Source of the DNA: Candidatus Bipolaricaulota bacterium
GTDB lineage: Bacteria; Bipolaricaulota; Bipolaricaulia; Bipolaricaulales; Bipolaricaulaceae
Length of the DNA: 9,489 nt
Assembly (NCBI GenBank): GCA_021129895.1
Contig: JAJOKL010000089.1
Location: 1-9,489, forward strand
Reading direction: 5' to 3'
Positions within the stretch are counted from its first letter, which is position 1, and each line of letters starts with the position of its first letter. Below, in pieces: positions 1 to 6,284 of the stretch. A model generated the notes under the pieces. That model saw nothing but the letters and a program-made list of their open reading frames with translations, was not told the origin of the DNA and did not search any database. A program made the translations under genes and the position numbers.

Positions 1-984
1 GGCCACGACCTCGCAGGGGGAGTGCATGTAGCGGTTGGGGATCGAGACGAGAGCCGTGGCCACCCCGGCCCGGGTGAGCTGGATGGCGTTGGCGTCGGTC
101 CCCGTGCCCCGAGGGGCAGGCTCGATCTGGTAGGGGATCTTCTCCCGTTCGGCAGTGTCCACCAGGAGCGCAAATAGTTTGGGGTTGATGTTCGGCCCCC
201 GGGAGATGACCGGCCCTTTGCCCAGCTCGATCTCGCTCAGCTTCTTCTTCTCCCCCTCGGTGCCCGGGGTGTCGGTGGTGAAGGTGACGTCCACCGCGAT
301 CCCCACCTTGGGATCTAGGCCGTAAGCGCTAGTCCTGGCCCCTCTGAGGCCGATCTCCTCCTGCACGGTGGCCACCGCGAACGCGGCGCAGTCGGGCTTC
401 AGGTCCTTGAGAAGGCGCAGCGCCTCCAGCACCACATAGGCCCCGATCCGGTCGTCGATCCCCCGCGCCACCAGGAGCTCGTCGGTGAGCCGCTCCGGGC
501 CATAGGCGAGCACCACCGGGTCCCCGATGGACACCCGTTTCTCTGCCTCTTCCTTGGAGGAGGCGCCGATATCGATCCACAGGTCCTCGACCTTTACCAC
601 CTTCTTGCGCTCTTCCTCCTCCAGGAGGTGGATGGGCTTCCTGCCGATGACCCCCAGCACCCGCCCGGCCTTGCCCTCGATCCACACCCGCTGCCCGGGG
701 AGCACCTGGGTATCCCAACCACCGACGGGCCGCACATACAGGTAGCCCTTATCGGTGATGTAGGAGACCATGAACCCGATCTCGTCCATGTGCCCGGCCA
801 GCATCACCCGGGGGGCACCGGCCTCGTTCAGGGCGGCGAACGCGTTCCCGTGCAGGTCCTTCCAAGTGCGGTCGGCGAACCCTTTCGCCTCGGAGAGCCA
901 GACCTCGGCCGCTTTTTCCTCGAACCCAGACGGGCTCACGGTGGACAGAAACCGCTCCAAGAAACTCCAGTTGACCTTCGACAC
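1..984 (-). CDS. M42 family metallopeptidase (glutamyl aminopeptidase/endoglucanase-like), partial at C-terminus
   Basis: Co-catalytic two-metal aminopeptidase, expected to be cytosolic and to form large tetrahedral complexes that trim peptides, as known for the M42 (TET/FrvX/PepA-like) family. The translated minus strand gives 328 residues before the window edge, of a usual 340-350, so only a short C-terminal piece is missing. Metal and catalytic residues of the family are visible: the AGHMDEIG motif (His65, Asp67), GIDDR (Asp177), QEEIG (Glu209, Glu210), AVDVT (Asp232) and RYMHSP (His321). An N-terminal SPSGFEE motif is also typical. The start is a GTG at 984, chosen because a GGGAGG ribosome binding site lies about 7 bases upstream and the protein begins where family members begin. 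A TAAAAT -10-like box (1013-1018) lies just upstream, so it probably has its own promoter. Substrate preference cannot be read from the sequence. Confidence 0.93.
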   Translation of the reverse strand, partial: MSKVNWSFLERFLSTVSPSGFEEKAAEVWLSEAKGFADRTWKDLHGNAFAALNEAGAPRVMLAGHMDEIGFMVSYITDKGYLYVRPVGGWDTQVLPGQRVWIEGKAGRVLGVIGRKPIHLLEEEERKKVVKVEDLWIDIGASSKEEAEKRVSIGDPVVLAYGPERLTDELLVARGIDDRIGAYVVLEALRLLKDLKPDCAAFAVATVQEEIGLRGARTSAYGLDPKVGIAVDVTFTTDTPGTEGEKKKLSEIELGKGPVISRGPNINPKLFALLVDTAEREKIPYQIEPAPRGTGTDANAIQLTRAGVATALVSIPNRYMHSPCEVVA

Positions 985-1012
985 AGCGTCCTCCCTTCAC
1001 AGAACTTGCCGC

Positions 1013-1018
1013 ATTTTA
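1013..1018 (-). promoter_or_regulatory. Candidate -10 box for the M42 peptidase gene
   Basis: On the minus strand this reads TAAAAT (5 of 6 matches to TATAAT), about 28 bases upstream of the GTG start. That would give a leader of roughly 22 bases containing the GGGAGG site. No convincing -35 hexamer is seen at 16-18 bases spacing, so the call rests on the -10 alone. Confidence 0.35.
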
Positions 1019-1254
1019 ACCCACGCTTGGGGCTGCGAGGATCCAAGCTGCAAAAGACGCATCACTGAGGGCCCTTTAACAGGCCCCCACAATTGTCCAT
1101 ACCGCACGCTTCCCCAACTTGCTGAGGCGAAACGGTGATACTCCAAGCAAGGGAGGCAAGGGTTAGCCCCGCGGCCGGACGTTATTCGTAGGAAGTAGAC
1201 AATTCGAAGGCGTAACCGCGGCTTCCCAGCGGTGAAACCTCCCCAACCATCGCA

Positions 1255-1274
1255 CCCGGTTTCGCGAAACCCGG
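1255..1274. repeat. 20-base inverted repeat after the Mth938-like gene
   Basis: The core GGTTTCGCGAAACC (1258-1271) is a perfect 14-base palindrome. It is extended on both sides by two more pairs across one C-C mismatch (1257/1272). It begins 6 bases past the stop codon of the Mth938-like gene on the minus strand. As RNA it could form a stable hairpin, but there is no T-tract on either side. It could be a transcript-end stabilising hairpin, a Rho-independent-like terminator without the usual tail, or a protein binding site. Confidence 0.5.
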
Positions 1275-1279
1275 CTGGG

Positions 1280-1618
1280 TCAGCAGGTAAGATGGAGCAG
1301 GGCGCAGGCACGGCGGGTGTGGGAAAGCTCGGAGTAGGCCTCCACTGCCTCTCCGGTCTTCAATACCAGGAGTTCGATCCCGCGCTCCTTAACCAGGTTC
1401 TCCGCCTCCGAGGTCACCTGGAGGACCCCGGAATAGCCGGTGCCCACGATGATCAGTTCCGGGTTTTCCGCCAGGGCCGCTTGTAGGTCCTCAGGGTGGA
1501 CCCGGTGACCCTCCTTCCTGATCCACGGCTGGGCGCCACTGGGGAGGACCATCACGTCCCGGGTCCATTCTTCCCCATCCACCTCTATCCTCCCGAACCG
1601 ATAGCCCGTCAGCTTCAT
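1280..1618 (-). CDS. Mth938-like domain protein (DUF498/AAMDC family)
   Basis: A small 112-residue protein that fills the whole single-domain Mth938-like fold. The fold is widespread in bacteria, archaea and animals and its biochemical role is unsettled. The signature region is GTGYSGVLQV in mid-protein, preceded by a segment (LAENPELIIV) predicting a strand, as expected for the family's alpha/beta fold. The ATG at 1618 is preferred over the upstream GTG at 1627, because a GGAGG site lies 9 bases before the ATG but directly abuts the GTG. A TAAAAT -10-like box lies just upstream. No signal peptide or membrane segment is present. It is followed by the palindrome near 1264 and, 295 bases later, by the peptidase gene on the same strand; co-transcription is uncertain. 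Confidence 0.82.
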   Translation of the reverse strand: MKLTGYRFGRIEVDGEEWTRDVMVLPSGAQPWIRKEGHRVHPEDLQAALAENPELIIVGTGYSGVLQVTSEAENLVKERGIELLVLKTGEAVEAYSELSHTRRACALLHLTC

Positions 1619-1635
1619 GCACACCACCCTCCGTT

Positions 1636-1641
1636 ATTTTA
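1636..1641 (-). promoter_or_regulatory. Candidate -10 box for the Mth938-like gene
   Basis: On the minus strand this reads TAAAAT, 17 bases before the ATG at 1618, with a GGAGG ribosome binding site in between. No -35 hexamer resembling TTGACA is seen at the normal spacing. The same TAAAAT form precedes the M42 gene. Confidence 0.35.
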
Positions 1642-1731
1642 GCATCCCCTTTCGCTGGACACTGCCGCTTGTGTCAGTCAACGCCTAGGCAAGCTTCCGG
1701 CCAGGATCCGTTTCCGAGGCAAAGCCCCTAC

Positions 1732-1760
1732 TTGCCGTATCCGCCGATTTAGGTTACTGT
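1732..1760 (+). promoter_or_regulatory. Weak candidate promoter for EF-G
   Basis: TTGCCG (1732-1737) and TACTGT (1755-1760) are separated by 17 bases, with 4 of 6 and 3 of 6 matches to the consensus hexamers. If used, transcription would start near 1767 and give a leader of about 95 bases that includes the terminator-like hairpin at 1807-1840. The match is weak and other starts in 1640-1800 are possible. Confidence 0.25.
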
Positions 1761-1806
1761 TGAGGGCCTTAACCGGGCGAAATCAAGAAGTGGCCCTGTG
1801 CGAAAG

Positions 1807-1840
1807 AAGCCTTGGCCCTGGGGCCGGGGCTTTTTGCTTT
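1807..1840 (+). terminator. Terminator-like hairpin in the EF-G leader
   Basis: Ten-pair stem AGCCTTGGCC (1808-1817) with GGCCGGGGCT (1822-1831), loop CTGG, with two G-T pairs. It is followed by TTTTTGCTTT (1831-1840), the usual form of an intrinsic terminator. It lies 12 bases before the GGAGG site of EF-G. No plus-strand gene ends upstream, because the neighbour at 1280-1618 is on the other strand. It may therefore end a short untranslated RNA or attenuate EF-G transcription, rather than close an upstream operon. Confidence 0.6.
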
Positions 1841-1861
1841 GCAGGACATGTGGAGGAAGGG

Positions 1862-3946
1862 ATGAAGGATATGAAGATCGGGAAGGTCAGGAACATCGGG
1901 CTTGCCGCCCACATCGACGCCGGGAAGACCACCGTCACCGAGCGCATGCTCTACTTCACCGGCAAGACCCACAAGATCGGCGAGGTCCACGAGGGGAAAG
2001 CCACCATGGACTGGATGCCCCAGGAGCGGGAGCGGGGGATCACCATCACCTCCGCCGCCACCACCACCTACTGGAAGGGGCACCGCATCAACATCATCGA
2101 CACCCCGGGGCACGTGGACTTCACCGCCGAGGTGGAGCGCTCCCTGCGGGTGGTGGACGGCACCGTGGCCCTGTTCTGCGCCGTGGGCGGGGTACAGCCC
2201 CAGTCCGAGACCGTATGGCGCCAGGCAGAGCGCTACCGGGTGCCCCGCATCGCGTTCATCAACAAGATGGACCGGGTGGGGGCCGATTTCTGGGGCGTGG
2301 TGGAGGAAATCAGGGAAGAACTCGGGGCCAACCCGGTTCCCATCGTGATCCCCATCGGGGCCGAGGAGGACTTCCGCGGCTTGGTGGACCTCCTCGACAT
2401 GAAGGCCCTCTACTACGTGGAAGGCCCTCAGGGGATGGAGGTACAGGTGGAGGGCATCCCGGCGGAGCTGTCCTCCGAGGCCCATCGAGCAAGAGAACTC
2501 CTGGTCGAGCGGGCTGCTGAGGTGGACGATGGCCTCCTGGAAAAATTCCTGGCCGGCGAGGAGCCCACCCGGGAGGAGCTGGTGGCCGCCATCCGGGCCG
2601 CCACCATCGCCGGAAAGATAGTCCCGGTCCTGTGCGGGGCCGCCTTCCGCAACAAGGGCATCCGGAGGCTTCTGGACGCGGTGGTGGACTTCCTCCCCTC
2701 CCCGGCCGACCTGCCCCCGGTCAAGGGGGAATGGGAAGGGGAGGAGCTGGTGCGCCACCCCGACGATGAGGAACCGCTCGCCTCCTTGGCGTTCAAGGTG
2801 CAGGCCGACCGGCACATGGGAAAGCTCACCTACGTGCGGGTCTACTCCGGGGTGCTTCGGGTCGGTGAGTACGTGTACAACGCAAGCCGCGGGGTGCGCC
2901 AGAGGATAGGACGGCTGTTCGAGGTACACGCCGACAAGCGGGAGATCGTGGCAGAGCTCCGCGCCGGCGACGTAGGGGCGGTGGTGGGCCTGGGGGACAC
3001 CTACACCGGCGACACGCTGTGCCACGAAGGGTCTCCGATCGTGCTGGAGCCCATCGAGTTCCCGGCCCCGGTGATAGATCTCGCCATCACCCCGGCCAGC
3101 CGTAGCGACTCGGACCGGTTGGGGCGGGCCCTGGCCGCCTTGTCCGCCGAGGATCCCACCTTTTTGGTGCGGGCCGACGAGGAGACGGGCGAGGTGGTGA
3201 TCTCCGGGATGGGGGAGCTGCACCTGGAGATCATCGTGGACCGCCTGAACAGGGAGTTCGGGGTGGGAGTCCAGGTGGGAAAACCCCAGGTGGCCTACCG
3301 GGAGACGGTGCTGGGGACGGTGGAGCACGAACAAAAGCTGGTCAAGCAAACCGGCGGCCGGGGGCAATACGCCCACATCGTGTTCCGCATTGAGCCCGCC
3401 GGCCCGGGCAAGGGCTTCGAGTTCGTGAACAAGGTGGTGGGGGGCCGCATCCCCAAGGAGTACATCCCGGCGGTGAAGAAGGGGATCGTGGACGCCATGG
3501 CCGAGGGACCCCTCGCCGGCTACCCCATGGTGGACGTGCGGGTGATTCTGCTCGATGGCTCCTTCCACGAGGTGGACTCCTCAGAGCAGGCGTTTAGGAC
3601 CTGCGCTGCCCATGGCTTCCGCGAGGCGGCAAAGCGGGCCGGGCTGGAGCTCCTTGAGCCCATCATGTCCGTGGAGGTGACCGTGCCCGAGGAGCAGGTG
3701 GGGGCGGTGGCCGGGAGCCTGGCCGCAAAGCGGGGGAAGATCCTGGGGATGGAGGCCCGGGGGAAGACGCAGGTGCTGCGGGCCCGGGTGCCGCTCTCGG
3801 AGATGTTCGGCTACTCTTCTGAGCTGCGGAACATCACCAGCGGCCGGGGCGAGTTCAGCATGCATTTTGAGCGCTACGAGGCGGTGCCCTATGCCATCGC
3901 CGAGGAGATCGCCGCCGCCCGCCGCGAAGCCTTGGCCATCCGGTAA
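1862..3946 (+). CDS. fusA: Elongation factor G
   Basis: Ribosomal translocase: a GTPase that moves tRNAs and mRNA after peptide bond formation and assists ribosome recycling. The 694-residue product has the normal EF-G length. GTPase motifs are intact: AHIDAGKTT (residues 16-24), switch I with ERERGITI (about 55-62), DTPGH (80-84), NKMD (134-137) and a CGAAF-type G5 loop. Further on, the domain II/III signatures GMGELHLEIIVDR and VGKPQVAYRET are visible, followed by the domain IV GGRGQYAH and GGRIPKEYIPAV stretches and the domain V MEARG and EMFGY stretches. The ATG at 1862 is chosen because GGAGG at 1852-1856 sits 5 bases away; a second ATG at 1871 fits less well. The open frame continues upstream to a TTG at 1760, but that part crosses the leader hairpin and matches nothing in EF-G. 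The gene is not beside rpsL, rpsG or tuf, so it may be a relocated primary copy or a paralogue. A strong terminator follows it. Confidence 0.96.
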   Translation: MKDMKIGKVRNIGLAAHIDAGKTTVTERMLYFTGKTHKIGEVHEGKATMDWMPQERERGITITSAATTTYWKGHRINIIDTPGHVDFTAEVERSLRVVDGTVALFCAVGGVQPQSETVWRQAERYRVPRIAFINKMDRVGADFWGVVEEIREELGANPVPIVIPIGAEEDFRGLVDLLDMKALYYVEGPQGMEVQVEGIPAELSSEAHRARELLVERAAEVDDGLLEKFLAGEEPTREELVAAIRAATIAGKIVPVLCGAAFRNKGIRRLLDAVVDFLPSPADLPPVKGEWEGEELVRHPDDEEPLASLAFKVQADRHMGKLTYVRVYSGVLRVGEYVYNASRGVRQRIGRLFEVHADKREIVAELRAGDVGAVVGLGDTYTGDTLCHEGSPIVLEPIEFPAPVIDLAITPASRSDSDRLGRALAALSAEDPTFLVRADEETGEVVISGMGELHLEIIVDRLNREFGVGVQVGKPQVAYRETVLGTVEHEQKLVKQTGGRGQYAHIVFRIEPAGPGKGFEFVNKVVGGRIPKEYIPAVKKGIVDAMAEGPLAGYPMVDVRVILLDGSFHEVDSSEQAFRTCAAHGFREAAKRAGLELLEPIMSVEVTVPEEQVGAVAGSLAAKRGKILGMEARGKTQVLRARVPLSEMFGYSSELRNITSGRGEFSMHFERYEAVPYAIAEEIAAARREALAIR

Positions 3947-3971
3947 AGCTTGGCTTCGGAAACCTTGCTTC

Positions 3972-4008
3972 GGGGCACGCCTTCACGGCGTGCCCCTCGT
4001 ATCTTTTT
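3972..4008 (+). terminator. Rho-independent terminator of EF-G
   Basis: Perfect 10-pair stem GGGGCACGCC (3972-3981) and GGCGTGCCCC (3987-3996) with loop TTCAC. The tail TCGTATCTTTTT (3997-4008) follows, 25 bases after the EF-G stop codon. This is the clearest terminator in the window and makes EF-G a single-gene transcript at its 3' end. Confidence 0.9.
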
Positions 4009-4035
4009 GAACGTGAGTGAAGCTAGTGCTACAAA
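4007..4035 (+). promoter_or_regulatory. Candidate upstream promoter for the hydantoinase unit
   Basis: TTGAAC (4007-4012) and TACAAA (4030-4035) are separated by exactly 17 bases, each with 4 of 6 consensus matches. The -35 overlaps the T-tract of the EF-G terminator. A transcript from here would carry a leader of about 140 bases with no evident gene or recognised riboswitch. Confidence 0.3.
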
Positions 4036-4141
4036 GATACGCCATCCATACGGTTACTTAAAACGTACAGTCCTCAAGATGGTCCCTCGAAAGTTGGGAT
4101 AGCACGCTGCGGCGGTCGGGAGCAGACGGGGCCGGCCCAAG

Positions 4142-4169
4142 TTGGACGGTGAGGGCCAAGGCCTATATC
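4142..4169 (+). promoter_or_regulatory. Candidate promoter giving a near-leaderless hydantoinase transcript
   Basis: TTGGAC (4142-4147) and TATATC (4164-4169) are 16 bases apart. The predicted transcription start, about 7 bases after the -10, falls only 4-5 bases before the ATG at 4181. This would explain why no Shine-Dalgarno sequence precedes that ATG. Instead the bases just before it are CCTCCTCCC, which is complementary to, not like, a ribosome binding site. Confidence 0.3.
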
Positions 4170-4180
4170 CTCCTCCCGAA

Positions 4181-4435
4181 ATGGACGAACTCGTGATCGC
4201 GGACGCAAAGGTGGTCGCCCCCCAAGGGGTGCGGGTGGCGGACGTGCTGGTGTGCGACGGGAAGATCGCCCACGTGGGCCGAGTACGGAAGCAGGGGAAG
4301 GTGATCTCCGCCCGGGGGCTGGTGCTCCTCCCCGGGGCCATCGATGCCCACGTGCACCTGGCCTTGCCGGTGGCCGGCACCCGCTCCGCTGACGATTTCG
4401 AGTCCGGGACCCTGGCCGCGGCCGCCGGGGGGTGA
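4181..4435 (+). pseudogene. Hydantoinase/dihydropyrimidinase, N-terminal fragment before a frameshift
   Basis: N-terminal 84 residues of a cyclic amidohydrolase: the small beta domain (ADAKVVAPQG, CDGKIAHVG) and the first metal-binding motif DAHVHL (His57, His59), then DDFESGTLAAAAGG. The frame then meets TGA at 4433-4435, directly after a run of six Gs (4427-4432). In the family the next residues are of the form (V/T)TTLIDF, and exactly these are encoded from 4432 in the -1 frame. Adding one G to the run joins the pieces as GGVTTLIDF. This is therefore a broken or mis-sequenced gene rather than a short protein. The ATG at 4181 fits the family N-terminus. The open frame continues back to a TTG at 4142, but those 13 residues look unrelated. 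No ribosome binding site precedes 4181. Confidence 0.75.
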
Positions 4436-5499
4436 CCACCCTGATCGACTTCACCCTGGGGGCGCCGGAAAAATCCCTGCCCCAGGCCATCGAGGAGCGC
4501 ATCGCCCAGGCCACCCCGGCGGCAGTGGACTACTCCCTGCACGCGGAGATGATCGGCTGGACCCCGGACCGGCTGGGAGAGCTCGCCCAGGCGGCGGAGC
4601 TGGGGGTGCGCTCGTTCAAGTTCTACCTGGCCTACGGGGACTCGGGCCGGCGCACTTCCCTTTCCGTGCTCAAGGCAGCGATGGAGGGGATCCGGAAGCT
4701 GGGCGGGGTGGCCATGGTGCACGCCGAGGCGGAGGAGCTGGTGGACCCGAGGAAAGGCCCCACCCCGGAGGGCCGGCCCCCGATCGCCGAGGAGGTGGCC
4801 ATCGCCGAGCTCGCGGTCCTGGCTCTCAGGACCGGCTGTCCCACCTATGTTGCCCACATCTCGAGCGCCGGGGGCCTGGCTGCGTTCCTGGCCGGCCGGG
4901 ACCGGGGGGCGCCCTTTTTGGGGGAGACCTGCCCCCACTACCTGCTCCTTGACGAGAGCGCCTACGATGGCCCCGATGGCCGCTACTTCTCGGTGACCCC
5001 GCCCCTGAGGACCCGGGAGGATCAAAAGGCCCTGTGGGCCGCCCTGGGAAGGCGCGAGCTCTCCGCGGTGTCCACCGACCACTGCCCGTTCACCCGGGCC
5101 CAGAAGGACGCGGCCGAGGAACCCCGAAAGCTCCCGTCCGGCCTCCCCGGGGTGGAGACGCTGCTTCCCCTCCTCTACTCGGAGGGGGTGGCAAAGAGAC
5201 GGCTGACGCTCTCGGATCTCGCCTGGTACCTGGGGGAGGGGCCGGCCCGGGCGTTCGGCCTGTGGCCGAGGAAAGGCGGGATCCAGCCCGGGGCGGACGC
5301 GGACCTGGTGCTGCTGGATCCGAAAGGGAGCTGGACCATCTCCGCGGCGGGCCTCCACATGGCCACCGATTTCTCTCCCTACAGGGCCGAAGGGTGCAGG
5401 CCCGGATCGTGGGGGTGCTCTCCCGGGGGGAGTGGCTGGCCCGGGAGGGGGAGCTTACGGCCCGACCGGGGGGAGTTCGTGCCCTGGGGGGCAAGATGA
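4432..5499 (+). pseudogene. Hydantoinase/dihydropyrimidinase, main fragment (second frameshift near 5383)
   Basis: Continues the fragment that starts at 4181. Rejoined, the protein would be about 439 residues, against a usual 450-460 for hydantoinases and dihydropyrimidinases, which open the ring of hydantoins or dihydropyrimidines to N-carbamoyl amino acids. The catalytic set is complete: the lysine to be carboxylated in SFKFYLAY (Lys147 of the rejoined protein), VHAEAEE (His181), VAHISSAGG (His226) and STDHCPF (Asp300). After LHMATDFSPY (to 5382) the frame loses similarity. The expected C-terminus, GRRVQARIVGVLSRGEWL and on, continues in another frame from about 5385, so one base is missing near 5383-5385. 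The remaining 39 codons to the TGA at 5497-5499 are a shadow-like tail. All active-site residues survive, so both lesions could be sequencing errors or recent decay. Which ring substrate is used cannot be told. It is followed directly by YqeB, as in cyclic-ureide/purine clusters. Confidence 0.8.
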
Positions 5500-6284
5500 T
5501 CGCGCTGGTGCGGGGGGCCGGGGATGTGGCCACCGCCGTGGCCCTGCGCCTGCGGAAGGAGGGGTTCTCGGTCGTGTGTACCGAGCTTCCCCACCCTACC
5601 TGCCTCAGGCGGGCGGTGGCGCTAGCCGAGGCGGTCTACGAGGGAAGCTGGGAGGTGGAGGGGGTGCGGGCGGTCCTGGCCCGGACCCCCGAGGAGGCGG
5701 AGGACATCCTGGCGGCAGGGGAGATCCCGATCCTGGCCCCGGAGGGGGAGGCGCTGGGGGTGCTCAAGCCCGACCTTCTGGTGGACGCCCGCATGGCCAA
5801 GCGGAACCTGGGCACCCGGATCGAGGAGGCGCCGCTGGTGATCGGCCTGGGGCCGGGGTTCTCCGCCGGGGTGGACTGCCACGCGGCGGTGGAGACGTTG
5901 AACGGGCCGGACCTGGGGCGGGTGTACCTCTCCGGGAGCCCCCTGCCCCCCACCCACGAGCCGTGCCGCATCGGGGGCGTCTCCTCCGAGCGGGTGGTCC
6001 GCGCCCCCCGGGCCGGGGCCTTTTGGGGCTTTAGGCGCATCGGGGAGCTGGTGGAAGCGGGGACCCCGGTGGGGGGCGTAGCTGGGGAGCCGCTTTACGC
6101 CCCCTGCCCCGGGGTGGTGCGGGGGATCCTGAGAAGTGGCATTGAGGTCCGGCCGGGGGTGAAGGCGGTGGAGATCGATCCCCGGATCGATCGAAACATC
6201 CCGTTTCGGGTGGCGGAGCGGGCGTGGCGGATCGCCGGGGGGGTGATCTCCGCCCTGGAGCTCCTGGCGGGAAAGGAGGTCTAG
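5496..6284 (+). CDS. yqeB: YqeB-family selenium-dependent molybdenum hydroxylase accessory protein
   Basis: A 262-residue protein matching the YqeB family (the EF2563-type 'selenium-dependent molybdenum hydroxylase system protein'). The family is known from genome context as a maturation partner of Mo hydroxylases that carry labile selenium; its reaction is not established. Visible signatures are an N-terminal nucleotide-binding-like loop RGAGDVATAVALRL (residues 6-19), AEAVYEG and VEGVRAV (44-60), DARMAKRN (97-104), GLGPGFSAGVDCHAAVET (117-134), and a C-terminal biotinyl/lipoyl-like segment (about 182-230: GELVEAGTPVGGV, APCPGVVRGIL, EIDPR). The ATG at 5496 is chosen from the family N-terminus; the preceding GGGGGG is at best a weak ribosome binding site. 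The open frame continues upstream without a stop through the displaced C-terminus of the hydantoinase, so a fusion is possible. No SelD, YqeC or xanthine dehydrogenase gene is present in this window. Confidence 0.88.
   Translation: MIALVRGAGDVATAVALRLRKEGFSVVCTELPHPTCLRRAVALAEAVYEGSWEVEGVRAVLARTPEEAEDILAAGEIPILAPEGEALGVLKPDLLVDARMAKRNLGTRIEEAPLVIGLGPGFSAGVDCHAAVETLNGPDLGRVYLSGSPLPPTHEPCRIGGVSSERVVRAPRAGAFWGFRRIGELVEAGTPVGGVAGEPLYAPCPGVVRGILRSGIEVRPGVKAVEIDPRIDRNIPFRVAERAWRIAGGVISALELLAGKEV
6272..6280 (+). promoter_or_regulatory. Strong ribosome binding site inside the end of yqeB
   Basis: AAAGGAGGT lies over the last codons of yqeB, with GGAGG 5 bases before the ATG at 6285. It fixes the start of the next gene and implies that both are read from one transcript. 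Confidence 0.75.

Larger units (their letters stand above)
985..1279. other. Intergenic region between M42 peptidase and Mth938-like gene
   Basis: These 295 bases hold no credible gene on either strand. The ORFs crossing them (997-1311 minus, 1232-1486 plus and 770-1138 plus) lack family resemblance and recognisable ribosome binding sites. The stretch is richer in A and T than its surroundings. It contains a palindrome centred near 1264, a weak hairpin with arms GGGCC (1069-1073) and GGCCC (1082-1086), and the -10-like box of the peptidase gene. I looked for a tRNA cloverleaf and T-loop sequence and found none. Confidence 0.6.

Noticed and set aside
1640..1806. Possible tRNA or riboswitch between the Mth938-like gene and EF-G
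   Set aside because: No cloverleaf, T-loop sequence or known riboswitch core could be found on either strand; only the terminator-like hairpin further down is supported.
1769..3568. 599-codon open frame on the minus strand opposite EF-G
   Set aside because: It is the antisense shadow of EF-G. Its histidine-, glycine- and proline-rich translation has no domain character and no ribosome binding site; EF-G is certain on the plus strand.
4433..4435. TGA in the hydantoinase read as selenocysteine, suggested by the nearby selenium-linked yqeB
   Set aside because: Reading through in the same frame meets another TGA two codons later, and the family sequence continues in a different frame.
4054..5358. 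434-codon open frame on the minus strand opposite the hydantoinase
   Set aside because: Composition is arginine/proline/glycine-rich and resembles no family, while the plus strand encodes a complete set of hydantoinase motifs.
5497..5499. ATGA overlap between the hydantoinase stop and the yqeB start as proof of translational coupling
   Set aside because: Any frame in that register must stop at the TGA formed by ATG followed by A, and the last 39 codons of that frame are not hydantoinase-like, so the overlap is not evidence by itself.
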